In this document: positions 24,600 to 35,300 of the stretch, in pieces | Layout: every line of letters begins with the position of its first letter | How positions within the stretch are numbered: the first letter of the stretch is position 1 | DNA from: Sphingobacterium allocomposti | GTDB lineage: Bacteria > Bacteroidota > Bacteroidia > Sphingobacteriales > Sphingobacteriaceae | DNA: 64,000 nt | Assembly: GCF_008124885.1 (NCBI RefSeq) | Contig: NZ_VNHX01000007.1 | Location: 104,625 to 168,624, forward strand | Reading direction: 5' to 3' | The notes under the pieces: generated by a model | Seen by the model: the letters and a program-made list of their open reading frames with translations, nothing else | The model's database searches: none | What the model was told of the DNA's origin: nothing | Translations under genes and position numbers: made by a program

Positions 24600-25184
24600 A
24601 TGGAAACATTTTTGGAAGCTGCCCGAAGGTATACGCCGATCTCGCAGCAAGATGCCGAGTACTGCTACTCGTTCTTTAAACGAAAGTCTTACAAAAAGAA
24701 CAGCCTGCTGCTGGAGGAAGGCCATGTAGCCCACGAGGTGTTCTTCATTGAGAAAGGCACATTGCGACAGTTCTTCTTCAATGAAAAAGGTGTCGAGAAG
24801 ACGTGCAACTTTGCTTTCGAGACCGACTTCCTGACGGATCTCGAGAGTTTTTCCAAGCAGATTAAAGCGACAACAAACATTGTGGCCCTTGAGGCCACGG
24901 AATGCCTCGTCATGACCTGTGAAGATGCCGCGGCTTGCATGCGCCACTCTGCTGGCATTGCCGCATTTTTTAGCCGCGTTATCGAAATGGTGGCTACCGA
25001 TAACATCAGGCGTATTCAATCCATGCTCTCACAGCCCCCAGAGCAACAGTTCAGGGAGCTGGTGCAGGCCAGACCCGACATCCTGCAACGGGTTCCACAG
25101 CGTTACGTCGCCCAGTATTTAGGCGTTGCGCCGGAAAGCCTCAGCCGCATACGGAAGAGAATGTTGCGGATCTCAAAATCTTAA
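24600..25184 (+). CDS. Crp/Fnr family transcriptional regulator A
   Basis: This 194-residue protein has a cyclic-nucleotide-binding-type beta-barrel (about 25-115: LLEEGHVAHEVFFIEKGTLRQFFFNEKG, CNFAFETDFLTDLESF) and a long dimer helix. The short C-terminal helix-turn-helix is RVPQRYVAQYLGVAPESLSRIRKRM. The phosphate-binding cassette of true cAMP binders is not evident, so the ligand is unknown. The oxidoreductase gene starts 58 bases downstream on the same strand and is the likely partner or target. Two more regulators of this subtype occur at 41953 and 52793. Confidence 0.85.
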   Translation: METFLEAARRYTPISQQDAEYCYSFFKRKSYKKNSLLLEEGHVAHEVFFIEKGTLRQFFFNEKGVEKTCNFAFETDFLTDLESFSKQIKATTNIVALEATECLVMTCEDAAACMRHSAGIAAFFSRVIEMVATDNIRRIQSMLSQPPEQQFRELVQARPDILQRVPQRYVAQYLGVAPESLSRIRKRMLRISKS

Positions 25185-25216
25185 CCAGGATCATCGTTTT
25201 GCTGCCTATTAGCCCG

Positions 25217-25224
25217 TAGCTTTG
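25217..25224 (+). promoter_or_regulatory. -7 box of the oxidoreductase gene
   Basis: TAGCTTTG matches TAnnTTTG exactly. The nearest TTG (25199-25201) is only 15 bases upstream, so the -33 is weak. A start near 25230 supports the ATG at 25243 rather than the TTG at 25222. Confidence 0.4.
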
Positions 25225-25242
25225 CATAGTAAACATATACTC

Positions 25243-26160
25243 ATGCAAGTTATACTAGGAGCCGGAGGCGATATCAGCACGCTATTGGCAAAAGAACTAA
25301 ATTCTTATACATCCCAAATCAAGCTGGTGGCACGACATCCGAAGCCGGTCAATCCAGGCGATGAATGTTTCCCTGCCGATCTGCTGGATGCCAAACAGGT
25401 AGACCGCGCCGTTACGGGTGCCGAAGTGGCCTATCTGACAGTCGGTCTGAAATACGACAGCCGCATCTGGGAGCGGCAATGGCCGTTAATCATGCAAAAT
25501 GTGATTGATGCCTGCAGGAAGCACGGCTGTAGGCTGGTATTTTTTGATAATGTGTACCTATATGATCCCGAGGCGGTATCGAACATGACGGAAGAAAGCG
25601 CCACGAACCCCATATCAAGGAAAGGCCGGGTACGCCTCCAGGTGCTCGAGCTCCTGCAGCAAGCCATGGAACAGCAGGGGCTGCAGGCGTTGGTCGCCCG
25701 ATCGGCCGACTTTTATGGTCCGGACTCGAAAAACGGGATACTCAATACGCTGGTACTGAACAGCGTTTCACAACGAAAAAAACCGAGCTGGCTGGCCGAT
25801 GCACACAAGATCCATTCTTTCACCTACACACCCGACGCCGCCAAAGCAACTGCTCTCCTCGGGAACACCGACAGCGCGTACCAACAGGTGTGGCACCTCC
25901 CCACCTCAGGGGAGCGCTTAACCGGAAAGGCCTTTGTCGAGCTGGCCGCTTCCATAGCGGGCACAAAGGCCTCATATACCGTGCTGACACCGTTTCTCCT
26001 TTCGCTAGGCGGACTATTCAACCGGACGATCAAAGAAGTCATCGAGATGAACTATCAATACGACAGGGATTATTTCTTTGACAGCAGCAAATTCTGTGAT
26101 GCTTTTGGCTTTGTACCAACGTCTTACGAGACAGGGATACGCGAAGTGCTGGGAAGGTAA
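25243..26160 (+). CDS. NAD(P)-dependent oxidoreductase/epimerase-like (extended SDR)
   Basis: The frame opens with a TTG at 25222, but the ATG at 25243 (MQVILGAGGDISTLLAKEL) puts the nucleotide-binding GAGGDIS motif right at the N-terminus, as is normal. The protein is an extended or atypical SDR with a Rossmann fold; ARSADFYGPDSKNGIL and FTYTPDAAKATALL are typical of NAD-dependent epimerase/NmrA-like proteins. The canonical YxxxK is not obvious, so the protein may bind rather than turn over its substrate. It follows Crp/Fnr regulator A by 58 bases. Substrate unknown. Confidence 0.75.
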   Translation: MQVILGAGGDISTLLAKELNSYTSQIKLVARHPKPVNPGDECFPADLLDAKQVDRAVTGAEVAYLTVGLKYDSRIWERQWPLIMQNVIDACRKHGCRLVFFDNVYLYDPEAVSNMTEESATNPISRKGRVRLQVLELLQQAMEQQGLQALVARSADFYGPDSKNGILNTLVLNSVSQRKKPSWLADAHKIHSFTYTPDAAKATALLGNTDSAYQQVWHLPTSGERLTGKAFVELAASIAGTKASYTVLTPFLLSLGGLFNRTIKEVIEMNYQYDRDYFFDSSKFCDAFGFVPTSYETGIREVLGR

Positions 26161-26259
26161 AAAAGCCACGTTTTCTCACCGCGTAATACCAAGGTGCTGG
26201 AACACTCCGCTGCGAAAATCAATTCGATAACATTGCTAATCCCATAATCCGGAGGAACA

Positions 26260-26297
26260 AAGATGACAATGTTTTTTTGGAAAAACATCGTCATCTT
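26260..26297. terminator. Hairpin behind the fructan operon
   Basis: AAGATGAC (26260-26267) pairs with GTCATCTT (26290-26297), and the loop contains GTTTTTTTGGAAAAAC, which pairs further. It lies 19 bases after the stop of the last operon gene and may stop transcription from both sides. Confidence 0.55.
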
Positions 26298-26315
26298 ATT
26301 CTTGTTCTTTTGCTT

Positions 26316-27827
26316 TTAGCGTATCACCTTCACCCGAAAATTCTCTATTGTGTTGGCTTCATGCGCGGCTACCTTTAACTTTGTAAATGGCTTCTTAGTA
26401 AAGAACAGGGCACTCATATTACTTATGCCTCCATCGGCAAACAACTCTATAGAATTGCGGTCTACTAAAAAGCGAATGCCCAACTTACCTCCTTGAACCA
26501 ATCGCGATGCAACGGGGCGATGGATAAATTTGTCGCTGAAATTCGTATTCCCGGCTTTTGAACGGTCAATGAAATACTGCTGTCGATCTGCATCGTAACC
26601 AAACACCAAAGCTTCCCCATCTTCATTCGATAACGTTACCTGGAAGCCGGTAGCTTTATTCAACGTAAACGATGCGTCAAAGGTATTTTGGAGTGAAGCG
26701 ATAGCGTCACTTAAATCAGTTTCATTAACTAATTCTACCGACTTGACTTTGGTCGTTACTTCGCTTACCTTGTCAATTTCCGAAACGGGCATAGAGGTTA
26801 ACAGCCATTTATCGCCCTCTTTCGCCAAGCCCAGTTCCCGTACAACCGTATTTCCGCTTCGCCAGGTGGAGGCCGGAACATCGTTTGCATATTCCCAGTT
26901 GCTCATCCAGCCGATCAGCAACTTGCGGTCGCCGGTATTCGAAAAAGTTACCCCCGCGTAATTGTCGGGACCGTAATCCATCCAACGGATATCGTTGTGT
27001 TCGCTTGTGAATGTTTTGCCATCAAAATCTCCGACAAAATATTGCGTAGCCGAGCCGGTGTTCGGTCCACCGGGATTGATACTAACTAATAACACCCATT
27101 TCTCGCCTTCAGCTGTAGAGAACGGCAATAAATCCGGACACTCCCACACGCCTCCATGTGCACCTATTCCCTCACCAAACTCGCTTAATCTTTCCCAAGC
27201 TTTCAGATTTTTGGAACCATAAAAGGTTATGGATTGCTTAGTAGCCAACGTCATGATCCATTGTTTTGTTTCGGTATGCCACATCACCTTAGGGTCGCGA
27301 AAATCCCAAATGCCTGGATTGGGCAATACGGGATTCCCTTCATACTTCGTCCACGTTTTACCTTGGTCCAAACTATAAGCGATACTTTGGGTTTGGTGCA
27401 ATCCGGTTTTCTGATCCTCAATTTCGTGGCTGTGGTTGGTATATATAGCTACTAACGCGTTTGCGCCAAAACCTGCGGTATTATCTTTGTCGATAACCGC
27501 GCTTCCTGAGAAAATTGTTCCCAAGCTGTCGGGAAAAAGCGCAATCTCCTGCTCTTCCCAATGTACTAAATCCGTACTCGTAGCATGTCCCCAGTGCATG
27601 GGACCCCATTTCGTATCATCCGGATTATGTTGGAAAAACAAGTGGTAGGTTCCATTCAGATAAACCAGACCGTTGGGGTCGTTCATCCAGCCATTTTTGG
27701 GAGAAAAGTGATAAGCCGGGCGATAGTCTTCCAAACTATCGATCTGCTGGTTTTGCTTTGTGGAAGTTTGCTGTGGTCCACATCCGATTAGAGCAAAAGC
27801 CAATATCCCAATTGTTAATTTATTCAT
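26316..27827 (-). CDS. Glycoside hydrolase family 32 (levanase/inulinase type) lipoprotein
   Basis: The start is set at 27827 (MNKLTIGILAFALIGC), where AAAGGAA precedes the ATG; the longer frame has no signal. The lipobox ends at Cys16. All GH32 landmarks are present: WMNDPNG with nucleophile Asp50, FRDPK (Asp178) and WECPD (acid Glu229). The C-terminal beta-sandwich follows (SIELFADGGISNMSALFF). It hydrolyses beta-2,1 or beta-2,6 fructosyl bonds. It is the last gene of the fructan operon and probably releases fructose in the periplasm (inference from the B. thetaiotaomicron locus). Confidence 0.93.
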   Translation of the reverse strand: MNKLTIGILAFALIGCGPQQTSTKQNQQIDSLEDYRPAYHFSPKNGWMNDPNGLVYLNGTYHLFFQHNPDDTKWGPMHWGHATSTDLVHWEEQEIALFPDSLGTIFSGSAVIDKDNTAGFGANALVAIYTNHSHEIEDQKTGLHQTQSIAYSLDQGKTWTKYEGNPVLPNPGIWDFRDPKVMWHTETKQWIMTLATKQSITFYGSKNLKAWERLSEFGEGIGAHGGVWECPDLLPFSTAEGEKWVLLVSINPGGPNTGSATQYFVGDFDGKTFTSEHNDIRWMDYGPDNYAGVTFSNTGDRKLLIGWMSNWEYANDVPASTWRSGNTVVRELGLAKEGDKWLLTSMPVSEIDKVSEVTTKVKSVELVNETDLSDAIASLQNTFDASFTLNKATGFQVTLSNEDGEALVFGYDADRQQYFIDRSKAGNTNFSDKFIHRPVASRLVQGGKLGIRFLVDRNSIELFADGGISNMSALFFTKKPFTKLKVAAHEANTIENFRVKVIR

Positions 27828-27872
27828 CGTTATTCCTTTAATAATTTGTTTATAAAAGTAGTTCATTAAACA

Positions 27873-29468
27873 TTAGGATTTTATTACGGCCATTCCCGAT
27901 ATTCTTATTGTTCCGTGATCGGAAAAAATAGCCCAAGGATTTTCATTCATTTTGTAAATACGATTAGTAAATGCAACGTTGTTATTTACGTAGACCACAC
28001 AAACCGAGTTTTCGATGACGATCTTGATATCAAACACTCTGTTTGCAGGAACAACGAGCGGTGTAAAGTTGAGTTCTTTCTTCGTTACAGCATTCCTGTT
28101 TTCCTGATGCATAAATAGAGAAGGCATCCCCCAACGATTGGATGAAGTCAAGTCAAAAGATACACTATAAACCTCTGACAGATCATCACACGCCCCGAAT
28201 GAAAAACCAAAACGTTCCGATTGTGACGCATCTATTTTCATCGAAATCTTTACCGGTTCCCTATTTCGATTGAATAACACATAACTCCGATTAGAAGACG
28301 AGGTACTGATTGTAAAAGTATTCGCATCGTTTGAAACATTGCCTTCTGATTTTATCTGGGCAAAAGCCACTTCTGTATTAAACTTTGCATCCACGGCATC
28401 GGGAATAGCTGGATACAGCTTACCGCTCGGCTGTTTTATCAATTTATGCGATATCAATGATCCAGACCAGTGCAACTCGTTATTGCTATTTACCGTCTGT
28501 CCGGTAGAACACCATCCCGATAGGTAACGTGTAGTGCCGTTACTCGCCGTCTTTCCGGCATATAGGTATAACCCATCAAACGTCTCGTGATGTCCATCCG
28601 CATCACGACAAATCCTCCACGGACCATCGGGCGAATCCGAAATCCGATAAAAGGTTTTACGATGCTCATCACGATTAACACGGGAAAACGTTAGGTACCA
28701 TTGGTTATCCATTTTAAATATATCCGGGCATTCCAATATTTCCGAATCCGTTTCTATTTCGTGCTTTCCGGGATGGTCAGACGTTGTTGCTACTAAAGGC
28801 TCGATGAGTGACCAGTTGCTCAAGTCCGGAGATGTAAAACGTGCAAGTGTCCCTTTACCATCTTTACGGGTCGTAACCAGCATCACATAGCTATTACGCG
28901 TTTCGTCCCAATAAACATGGGGATCTCGGAAGTTATTTTGATCATATCCGCCCGGTGCTTGGAAGGCTGCTCCCGGTTGTTTCGTCCAATTTAGCATATC
29001 CGATGACGTAGCCATCATCACTTTTTCAGCTGGATTCAGATGGGCATTATGCCCGGTATAAAAGCTATAGTACGTATTATCTTTTTTTATAAAACTTCCC
29101 GTGCCTATCCACTCTTCTTGACTTCCTATCGCTCCAGAAGGTATGATTTCTGTAAAACCTTCAAAAGATGCAAAATCAGCAGATCTTGTCAGATAAATAG
29201 GATGATGATTTGCATTTTCATACAGATAGAACAAGTAAAATCTATTGTCATCCGCATTGAAATAAGGCATCGGATCACCCACAAAGCCCTGTTGTGGTTT
29301 ATAAAACAGCTGATATCCGCCGGCTTCTTGCTTGTTACTGCATGTTATAGACATATCAACCGTGGGGTCGGGTTCTGGATCGGTCGGAGCAGGTATCTCA
29401 TTGTTTTTGCACCCTGTCAGCAGGTGTACATAGAATAAAAATGGAAATAGGCCTATCATTGCTTTCAT
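27873..29468 (-). CDS. Divergent GH32-like lipoprotein, candidate surface endo-fructanase
   Basis: The 531-residue lipoprotein (LLTGC, Cys20) has a five-bladed propeller of the GH32 type, but the N-terminal motif is GFVGDPMPYF in place of WMNDPNG. Asp65 is the probable nucleophile; NNFRDPH (Asp182) and LECPDIF (Glu246) supply the other two catalytic acids. A beta-sandwich follows from about residue 370 and ends with WAIFSDHGTIRISGM. It lies between the glycan-binding lipoprotein gene and the canonical GH32 gene. In B. thetaiotaomicron this place in the locus is taken by the surface endo-levanase BT1760, so an endo role at the surface is plausible. Activity and linkage are inference. Confidence 0.8.
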   Translation of the reverse strand: MKAMIGLFPFLFYVHLLTGCKNNEIPAPTDPEPDPTVDMSITCSNKQEAGGYQLFYKPQQGFVGDPMPYFNADDNRFYLFYLYENANHHPIYLTRSADFASFEGFTEIIPSGAIGSQEEWIGTGSFIKKDNTYYSFYTGHNAHLNPAEKVMMATSSDMLNWTKQPGAAFQAPGGYDQNNFRDPHVYWDETRNSYVMLVTTRKDGKGTLARFTSPDLSNWSLIEPLVATTSDHPGKHEIETDSEILECPDIFKMDNQWYLTFSRVNRDEHRKTFYRISDSPDGPWRICRDADGHHETFDGLYLYAGKTASNGTTRYLSGWCSTGQTVNSNNELHWSGSLISHKLIKQPSGKLYPAIPDAVDAKFNTEVAFAQIKSEGNVSNDANTFTISTSSSNRSYVLFNRNREPVKISMKIDASQSERFGFSFGACDDLSEVYSVSFDLTSSNRWGMPSLFMHQENRNAVTKKELNFTPLVVPANRVFDIKIVIENSVCVVYVNNNVAFTNRIYKMNENPWAIFSDHGTIRISGMAVIKS

Positions 29469-29472
29469 ATCG

Positions 29473-30582
29473 TTATTCTTTAGGAAATGCTTTCAATTCG
29501 TCCCAATACATCCGCTGTGTTTCGAAAGCTAGAGGCGAGCCGTTAGGGTGCTCATGCGGCATCACCAGGATATTATTAATGATCGCTGTGCGATTCGCAG
29601 GAATTTCAAATATCAACTCCTGCCATTCACCGAGATGATCTTCGGAATACCATGCTCTTAACCAATCCTTATTGTTTTCGCCATCAGATTGTATTTCAAG
29701 CTGCACATCTCCAGCCACCTGTTTAAGCACCATAATGGAGAAACGGTTGTATTCGGCAGGATCGATGTTTACTTTGTTCTCGTTCCAAAGTGCTCCTCCA
29801 TGCCATCCTTCTCCTGTAACTGCATTTCGCACCATGGAAACACATAAAGGTGAAGCATTGATTCCATCGGTTTTAGGGTTGTTACTTTGGTTTTCAACCG
29901 CCGTTCCCAAATCCGCCCATTGGGGGGCAATGTTTTCACCGTTGAAGATGATCAACGGCTGCTTCGGCTCATCTCCTATTATTGCCGTGGCTGTATAGCT
30001 GAACGTTTCTCCCATATACGACAACGTATAGGTTACCGGCGAACTGAAATCAACATAGTTTCCTTGTGCCGGAGATATTTCTGCCCCGTCGGTGTATTCT
30101 ACCATCGGGCTAAGCTGGGTCAGATCGGTACCCTCGGGTAAATAAATGACAATACTGTTATCATTTTGGTTGATCATACCGGTACGGTTCCCGATACGAA
30201 AAGCTGTTATTTCGGCTTTGATTTCCTTAACTATTACGCGATACGTCTGGAATACATTTCCATTATACACACGGTATATTACTGGCGAACTAGCAGAAAA
30301 CTGGAAATTCTGCGCAACTCCGGAAGCTGGCTTTATTGCTGCATTGGCAGGCAAATCGATAACAGGTGCGACAGCGGATAAATCGGTACCCGCTGGAACT
30401 AGAACCGTGATTGTTCCGGTTTCGTTATCTACGACGCCATTAACATGGGCTACTTTAAACGCCAGCACATGGACATCAGCATTCAAATCCAGCGAATCGG
30501 CTACTTCTTGCTTGCAGGCATTAAAAAGCCCGCCGAGTAGTAGAACCAGTCCTATATTGATGATTATTTTTAAAGTGTTCAT
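29473..30582 (-). CDS. Surface glycan-binding lipoprotein (SusE-like position)
   Basis: The 369-residue lipoprotein (GGLFNAC, Cys23) contains two tandem beta-sandwich repeats of about 85 residues. Both carry TVLVPAGTDLSAVAPVIDLP / VIYLPEGTDLTQLSPMVEYT and a closing ...SSPVIYRVYNGNVFQTYRV / SSPVTYTLSYMGETFSYTA. The C-terminal 150 residues (LIIFNGENIAPQWADLG...) look like a carbohydrate-binding sandwich, with several exposed Trp. No catalytic motif is seen. In fructan loci a levan-binding protein (BT1761) holds this place. It overlaps no gene and lies 4 bases before the GH32-like gene, in one operon. Confidence 0.8.
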   Translation of the reverse strand: MNTLKIIINIGLVLLLGGLFNACKQEVADSLDLNADVHVLAFKVAHVNGVVDNETGTITVLVPAGTDLSAVAPVIDLPANAAIKPASGVAQNFQFSASSPVIYRVYNGNVFQTYRVIVKEIKAEITAFRIGNRTGMINQNDNSIVIYLPEGTDLTQLSPMVEYTDGAEISPAQGNYVDFSSPVTYTLSYMGETFSYTATAIIGDEPKQPLIIFNGENIAPQWADLGTAVENQSNNPKTDGINASPLCVSMVRNAVTGEGWHGGALWNENKVNIDPAEYNRFSIMVLKQVAGDVQLEIQSDGENNKDWLRAWYSEDHLGEWQELIFEIPANRTAIINNILVMPHEHPNGSPLAFETQRMYWDELKAFPKE

Positions 30583-30608
30583 ACGATTTTATTTTCCAAA
30601 CCCTCTTT

Positions 30609-32291
30609 TTAATATCCAGGATTCTGTTGGTACAGATACTTACTTAACCTAATCTGTGCTTCGGGAATAGGCAGGTACTCGTGCTTATTCGCTGCAAACT
30701 GTGCGGAAGCATAATAAGACCGTCGCGACCGTTCCGCATTGTAATAAGCGTTCATAGTCTGCTCGGCTACGCCCCAACGCACCAAATCAAAAAAACGTTC
30801 GTTTTCCATAGCCAATTCCAGCCGTCTCTCCCATCGTAGTGCTTCCCGGGCGACTGATTCACTCCAGTTAATATTCACACCGTCTCTATAAGTCTCAATA
30901 AGTGTCTTGTCGCTGGTGTAACCTGTGAACTGCATGCTACTTTTTGCACGGGCGCGTATCTCATTGATTAAAGGCAAAGCTTCTTGAGGACGATGTAGTT
31001 CGATAAGTGCCTCAGCCCGCATCAATAAGACATCAGCGAAACGAATCAGAATCCGATTTTTGGTATTGGCATAGAAAGGAACCATCGGTACAAAACAATC
31101 GCAGTCGGGGTCTACATTTTCTTTTAACGAAGCGTATACAGAATAATCTGCCGGGTTACGATTCCAACTTTCTTCATACAAACGGTCTGTATTGTATTTA
31201 TAAGGTAAACCCGGGATGGCTACCGTATGGAAAAGTCTTGGATCGTATTTTTCTGTGTTACTGTAGTTATCCAATGTATTGTAATTTTCTATCGGTAACC
31301 CATTGCCCGTTGTACGGAAAGCGTTGACCAAACTCTGGCTTGGTTTTTTAAAATCACAACAACCTAACCCCATCGGTACCGAAAGGACATCCGACAGGTT
31401 TACCCGTCCGAATTTCGTTCCATCGTCCTTCGAATATTGTACGGAAAATATAGCTTCTTTACCATTTTCATAACTACCGGGTAAAAAATTGAAGGCAAAA
31501 TCGGCTTCCAGGCTGTAGTCCGAAGATAACACGATCTGTGTGTTTTGCAACACTTTTTCCAAGTCTGCCGCATCAATTCCTGTGACGGTATTTCGCTCCG
31601 GATCACCTTGCCTATATGCTTTATACAAATAAGCTTTTGCTAGGTATGCAGCAGCAGCCGTCTGATTAGCCCTCCCGATCTCCGTTTGTGTCGGAGGTAA
31701 ATGATCTACAGCATATTGAAAGTCATCAACGATTTTCTGCCAAAGCTCATCGTTCGACAGTTCCCGATTGGACACGGTCTCATAACTGTCGATCGGTGTA
31801 TTTTCGTCTATATAGGGTACATATTTGAACAGGATTTTAAGCATAAAGTAAAAATGTCCCCGCAAAAAACGAGCTTCTGCTAGTTTTACTTCTTTACCCT
31901 CAAAGTCACCAGCTTCGTGTATCGTACGGATTGTCGTATTCGCACGGGAGATGGAAAGGTAACATTGAAACCATAGACGGTCTACCTCACCAAAATTGGT
32001 CATGATATTATTGGATACTTCCAAGAAATGAAAAACCTGTATATCCTGCGGACCAGAGCCACCTTTATAGGCGTCATCCGAGCGAACCGTACCATAAGGC
32101 CATAAGCTAAAAGGTACATCGTAGTGATCGTTTCCCAAAGCCGAGTAGGTTGCAGTAAGTAGCCTATCCACGTCATTTACCTGATCTGAACTCAGCACCC
32201 CATTGGGTGTTTCGTCCAGGAAATCGGCGCAACCGGCTAACAAACCAGTGGCAAAAACCATCGTAACTATTTTATTAAATGCTCTTTTCAT
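30609..32291 (-). CDS. SusD family lipoprotein of the fructan locus
   Basis: The 560-residue protein begins MKRAFNKIVTMVFATGLLAGC, with Cys21 as the lipid site. SusD landmarks are CADFLDETPNGVLSSDQ, the helical LAEARFLRGHFYFMLKILFKYVP, FADVLLMRAEALIELH and LINEIRARAKS, ending IRLSKYLYQQNPGY. It should bind fructan oligosaccharides at the surface and close the SusC transporter. It lies 34 bases behind the SusC gene. Confidence 0.95.
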   Translation of the reverse strand: MKRAFNKIVTMVFATGLLAGCADFLDETPNGVLSSDQVNDVDRLLTATYSALGNDHYDVPFSLWPYGTVRSDDAYKGGSGPQDIQVFHFLEVSNNIMTNFGEVDRLWFQCYLSISRANTTIRTIHEAGDFEGKEVKLAEARFLRGHFYFMLKILFKYVPYIDENTPIDSYETVSNRELSNDELWQKIVDDFQYAVDHLPPTQTEIGRANQTAAAAYLAKAYLYKAYRQGDPERNTVTGIDAADLEKVLQNTQIVLSSDYSLEADFAFNFLPGSYENGKEAIFSVQYSKDDGTKFGRVNLSDVLSVPMGLGCCDFKKPSQSLVNAFRTTGNGLPIENYNTLDNYSNTEKYDPRLFHTVAIPGLPYKYNTDRLYEESWNRNPADYSVYASLKENVDPDCDCFVPMVPFYANTKNRILIRFADVLLMRAEALIELHRPQEALPLINEIRARAKSSMQFTGYTSDKTLIETYRDGVNINWSESVAREALRWERRLELAMENERFFDLVRWGVAEQTMNAYYNAERSRRSYYASAQFAANKHEYLPIPEAQIRLSKYLYQQNPGY

Positions 32292-32325
32292 GGTGTAATA
32301 ATGATTAACGTTTGTCTTCTAATGA

Positions 32326-35300
32326 TTAAAATATGACATTCAATCCTGCCGTCCAGGTTGTTGGAATAGGGTAACCCCATCCCACATTTTCAGGGTCTAC
32401 CCCTGTAAATGCCTTTGACTTTACCGTGAATAGATTTTGTCCGGTCACATAGAAACGCAGACGGCTCATGCGCAATTGCGAAACCATATCTGTAGGAAGC
32501 GTATACCCAAGCGACAAATTGCGTAATTTTAAATATGAACCATTTTCTATATAATAGGTAGAAAGACGGCCTTCGTCATTGTTATTGGTTGTTTGTAACG
32601 CCGGAATATCGGAACCGCTGTTTTGCGGTGTCCAAGCATTCAACAAGCGTCTTCCTTTATTTGAATTTACATCGTCTACACTCCAGAAATCCGTCTGCTT
32701 TTTTAACCAGTTTTCGACATCAATACCTTGTACGCCTTGAAAATAAGCGGAGAGATCAAATCCTTTATATTTGAGTGTTGCATTCAAGCTGTACGAAAAA
32801 TCAGGGTGTGGATTGCCAATCCAGGTCCGGTCAAGATCGGTAATTTCGTTGTCGGCATCATAAACATTCACATAACGTAAACGTCCGATACCTTTACCTG
32901 TCTGGTTAACATGTGCATTCACTTCATCTTGGTTTTGAAAAATACCATCTGTTACGAATCCGTAGAACGATCCCAATGGACGGCCAATAATGTTATCGCC
33001 TTGACGGCCACCATATGAGTTTTCCACCGCTTCCGGCAAATGCGTTATCTTATTTTTATAAGCAGAAATAACCCCCGTTAATTCATAGTCCAGGCCAAAA
33101 GCCGTCTTGTTACGATAACCAGTGGTCACATCAATACCTTTGTTCTCCATGGAAGCACCATTTGCCCAACGATAGCCGCCTTCACCCACCACACCGATGT
33201 AAGCAGGATTAATCAACATATCCTTGGTGGCTTTCACGTACCAATCAACCGAGCCGAACAAGTTCTGTCCGAAAAGTGAAAAATCGAGACCGATATTGGT
33301 TTGTGTTGTTGTCTCCCATTTCAAATCATCGTTTTGGGTCTGGATCTTGCGATATCCCGATGGTAAAATCCCCGATCCGTTTCCTGCCAAGTCATAAGCT
33401 GTTCCATTTACGATATCCCAGGTCGGGTCGGCGACACCATATTCCGGTACAAAGAGTGCATAGGTCGCTAAGTTATCGATACCTTGATTTCCGGTCTGAC
33501 CCCAACCTACCCGTAGCTTTACGTCAGAAATAAAGCTTTTAGTGCTTTCCATAAAACGCTCTTCTGAAATACGCCAACCTGCTGTTACCGCAGGAAAGGT
33601 TGCAAAACGATTGTTTTTTCCGAAGCGTGAAGACCCGTCGTGTCTAACAGTAAAAGAAGCTAGGTAACGATCATCAAATACGTAGTTTACTTTTCCGAAA
33701 TAAGAAAGCAAAGAAAAACCTGTCGAACCGCCACCTACTGCAGCTGTTCCGGTACTGACGCCTGGCCACATATATTCCGGTGTTTCAATAACGAAAGCGC
33801 CTTCTCCGGCGGTATATGCATTAAAGGATAGGTCCCGTTGCCTATTCATCTCCATACCACCTAATATATCGAAAACATGCTTCTCTATTGTTTTTCTATA
33901 ATTCGCGGTATTTGACCAAGTCCATTTCATCCCATGGCTTTGTTCCATGTTGACGCCCGTTCTATTATTGTTCAAAAAACCGGATTGATAGGAAACTTCC
34001 ATGTGACGTTTATAAAAATTGCCATAGTCAACACCATAACTGGTTCTTACATGCAAGTCCTTGATAATCTCTAAATTTGCATAGACATTTCCGAAAAGCC
34101 GCCAATAATTGTAGGCATTATTCCGATTGTCGTAAAGCAATCGCATAGGATTATGTCGGTCATTCATCCCTTGAGAAGGGCCTCCCCAACCGATACCATC
34201 CACGGTATGCACCGGAATAACGGGCAACGCTTTTAATGAAAGATCCAGTACGTCCCCCGGCGCCTGAACTTCTCCCGTATTATTCACCGTGAAGTTTTCT
34301 CCTACAACCAGTTTCCCATCAAAAAACTTATAGTCGGTATTCAAACGAGCCGATATACGTTTAAAATTCGTATGCTTCAGCGTTCCGTTATTATGAAAAT
34401 ACCCCAACGAGAAAAATGAACTGCTTTTGTCGGTTGCTGAACTAAATGAAGCATTATACGATTGAATCAACCCCGGTTTAGACACCTCATCAAACCAATC
34501 CGTATCCGAGGCGCGCATCGTCTGTCTGCTGTCCAGAAATTGAGATACATAAATATGATCCAGCTGCGGCTGACCGTCGGCATTGTTACTCCAATCAAAC
34601 TGATAACCGATATTATTGCTATTCGGATTGGCTCCGCTATTCATCATGGCCTGCCACATCGCTTGTCCGTATTCCTGTGCATTGAGCACTTCCATCCGGT
34701 TGTTAAAAAAGGTGCTTGTCGCATAGGCATCAAAAGTGAGCTTCGGATCGCCTGATTTTCCTCGCTTGGTCGTGATAACAATAACACCGTTTGCTGCCCG
34801 TGAACCATAAATGCTTGCAGAAGAGGCATCCTTCAATACCTGTATACTCTCGATATCGTTCGAATTCAACTCATGCATTCCTCCCTGAGTAGGCACACCA
34901 TCAATAACGTATAATGGGTCTTGGCTGCTATTTAAGGAGCTGATCCCACGCATCCGTACCGTAGCCGCGCCGCTGGGGTTACCATCTGCCGTTACGGTCA
35001 TGCCCGGAACACGTCCTTGTAAAGCTTTAATTGGATTGTTTTCGGGCGCTTTCATCATTTCCGTCACATTTACGACGGAAACCGCGCCGGTCAAATCCTT
35101 CTTGCGCTCGGTTTGGTAGCCCGTAACTATCACTTCCTCCAGCGCCTGTTCAATACTGGTCAGACGAATTACCAGAAATCTTGCGGTTCCTGTGGCTACG
35201 GTTTGCGGTTCGTATCCTACATAGGATATCTCGAGAGAAACATTACCGTTTGGTAGCGACAACGTAAATTCTCCTTTTTCATTCGTCTGTGTGGTCTGCT

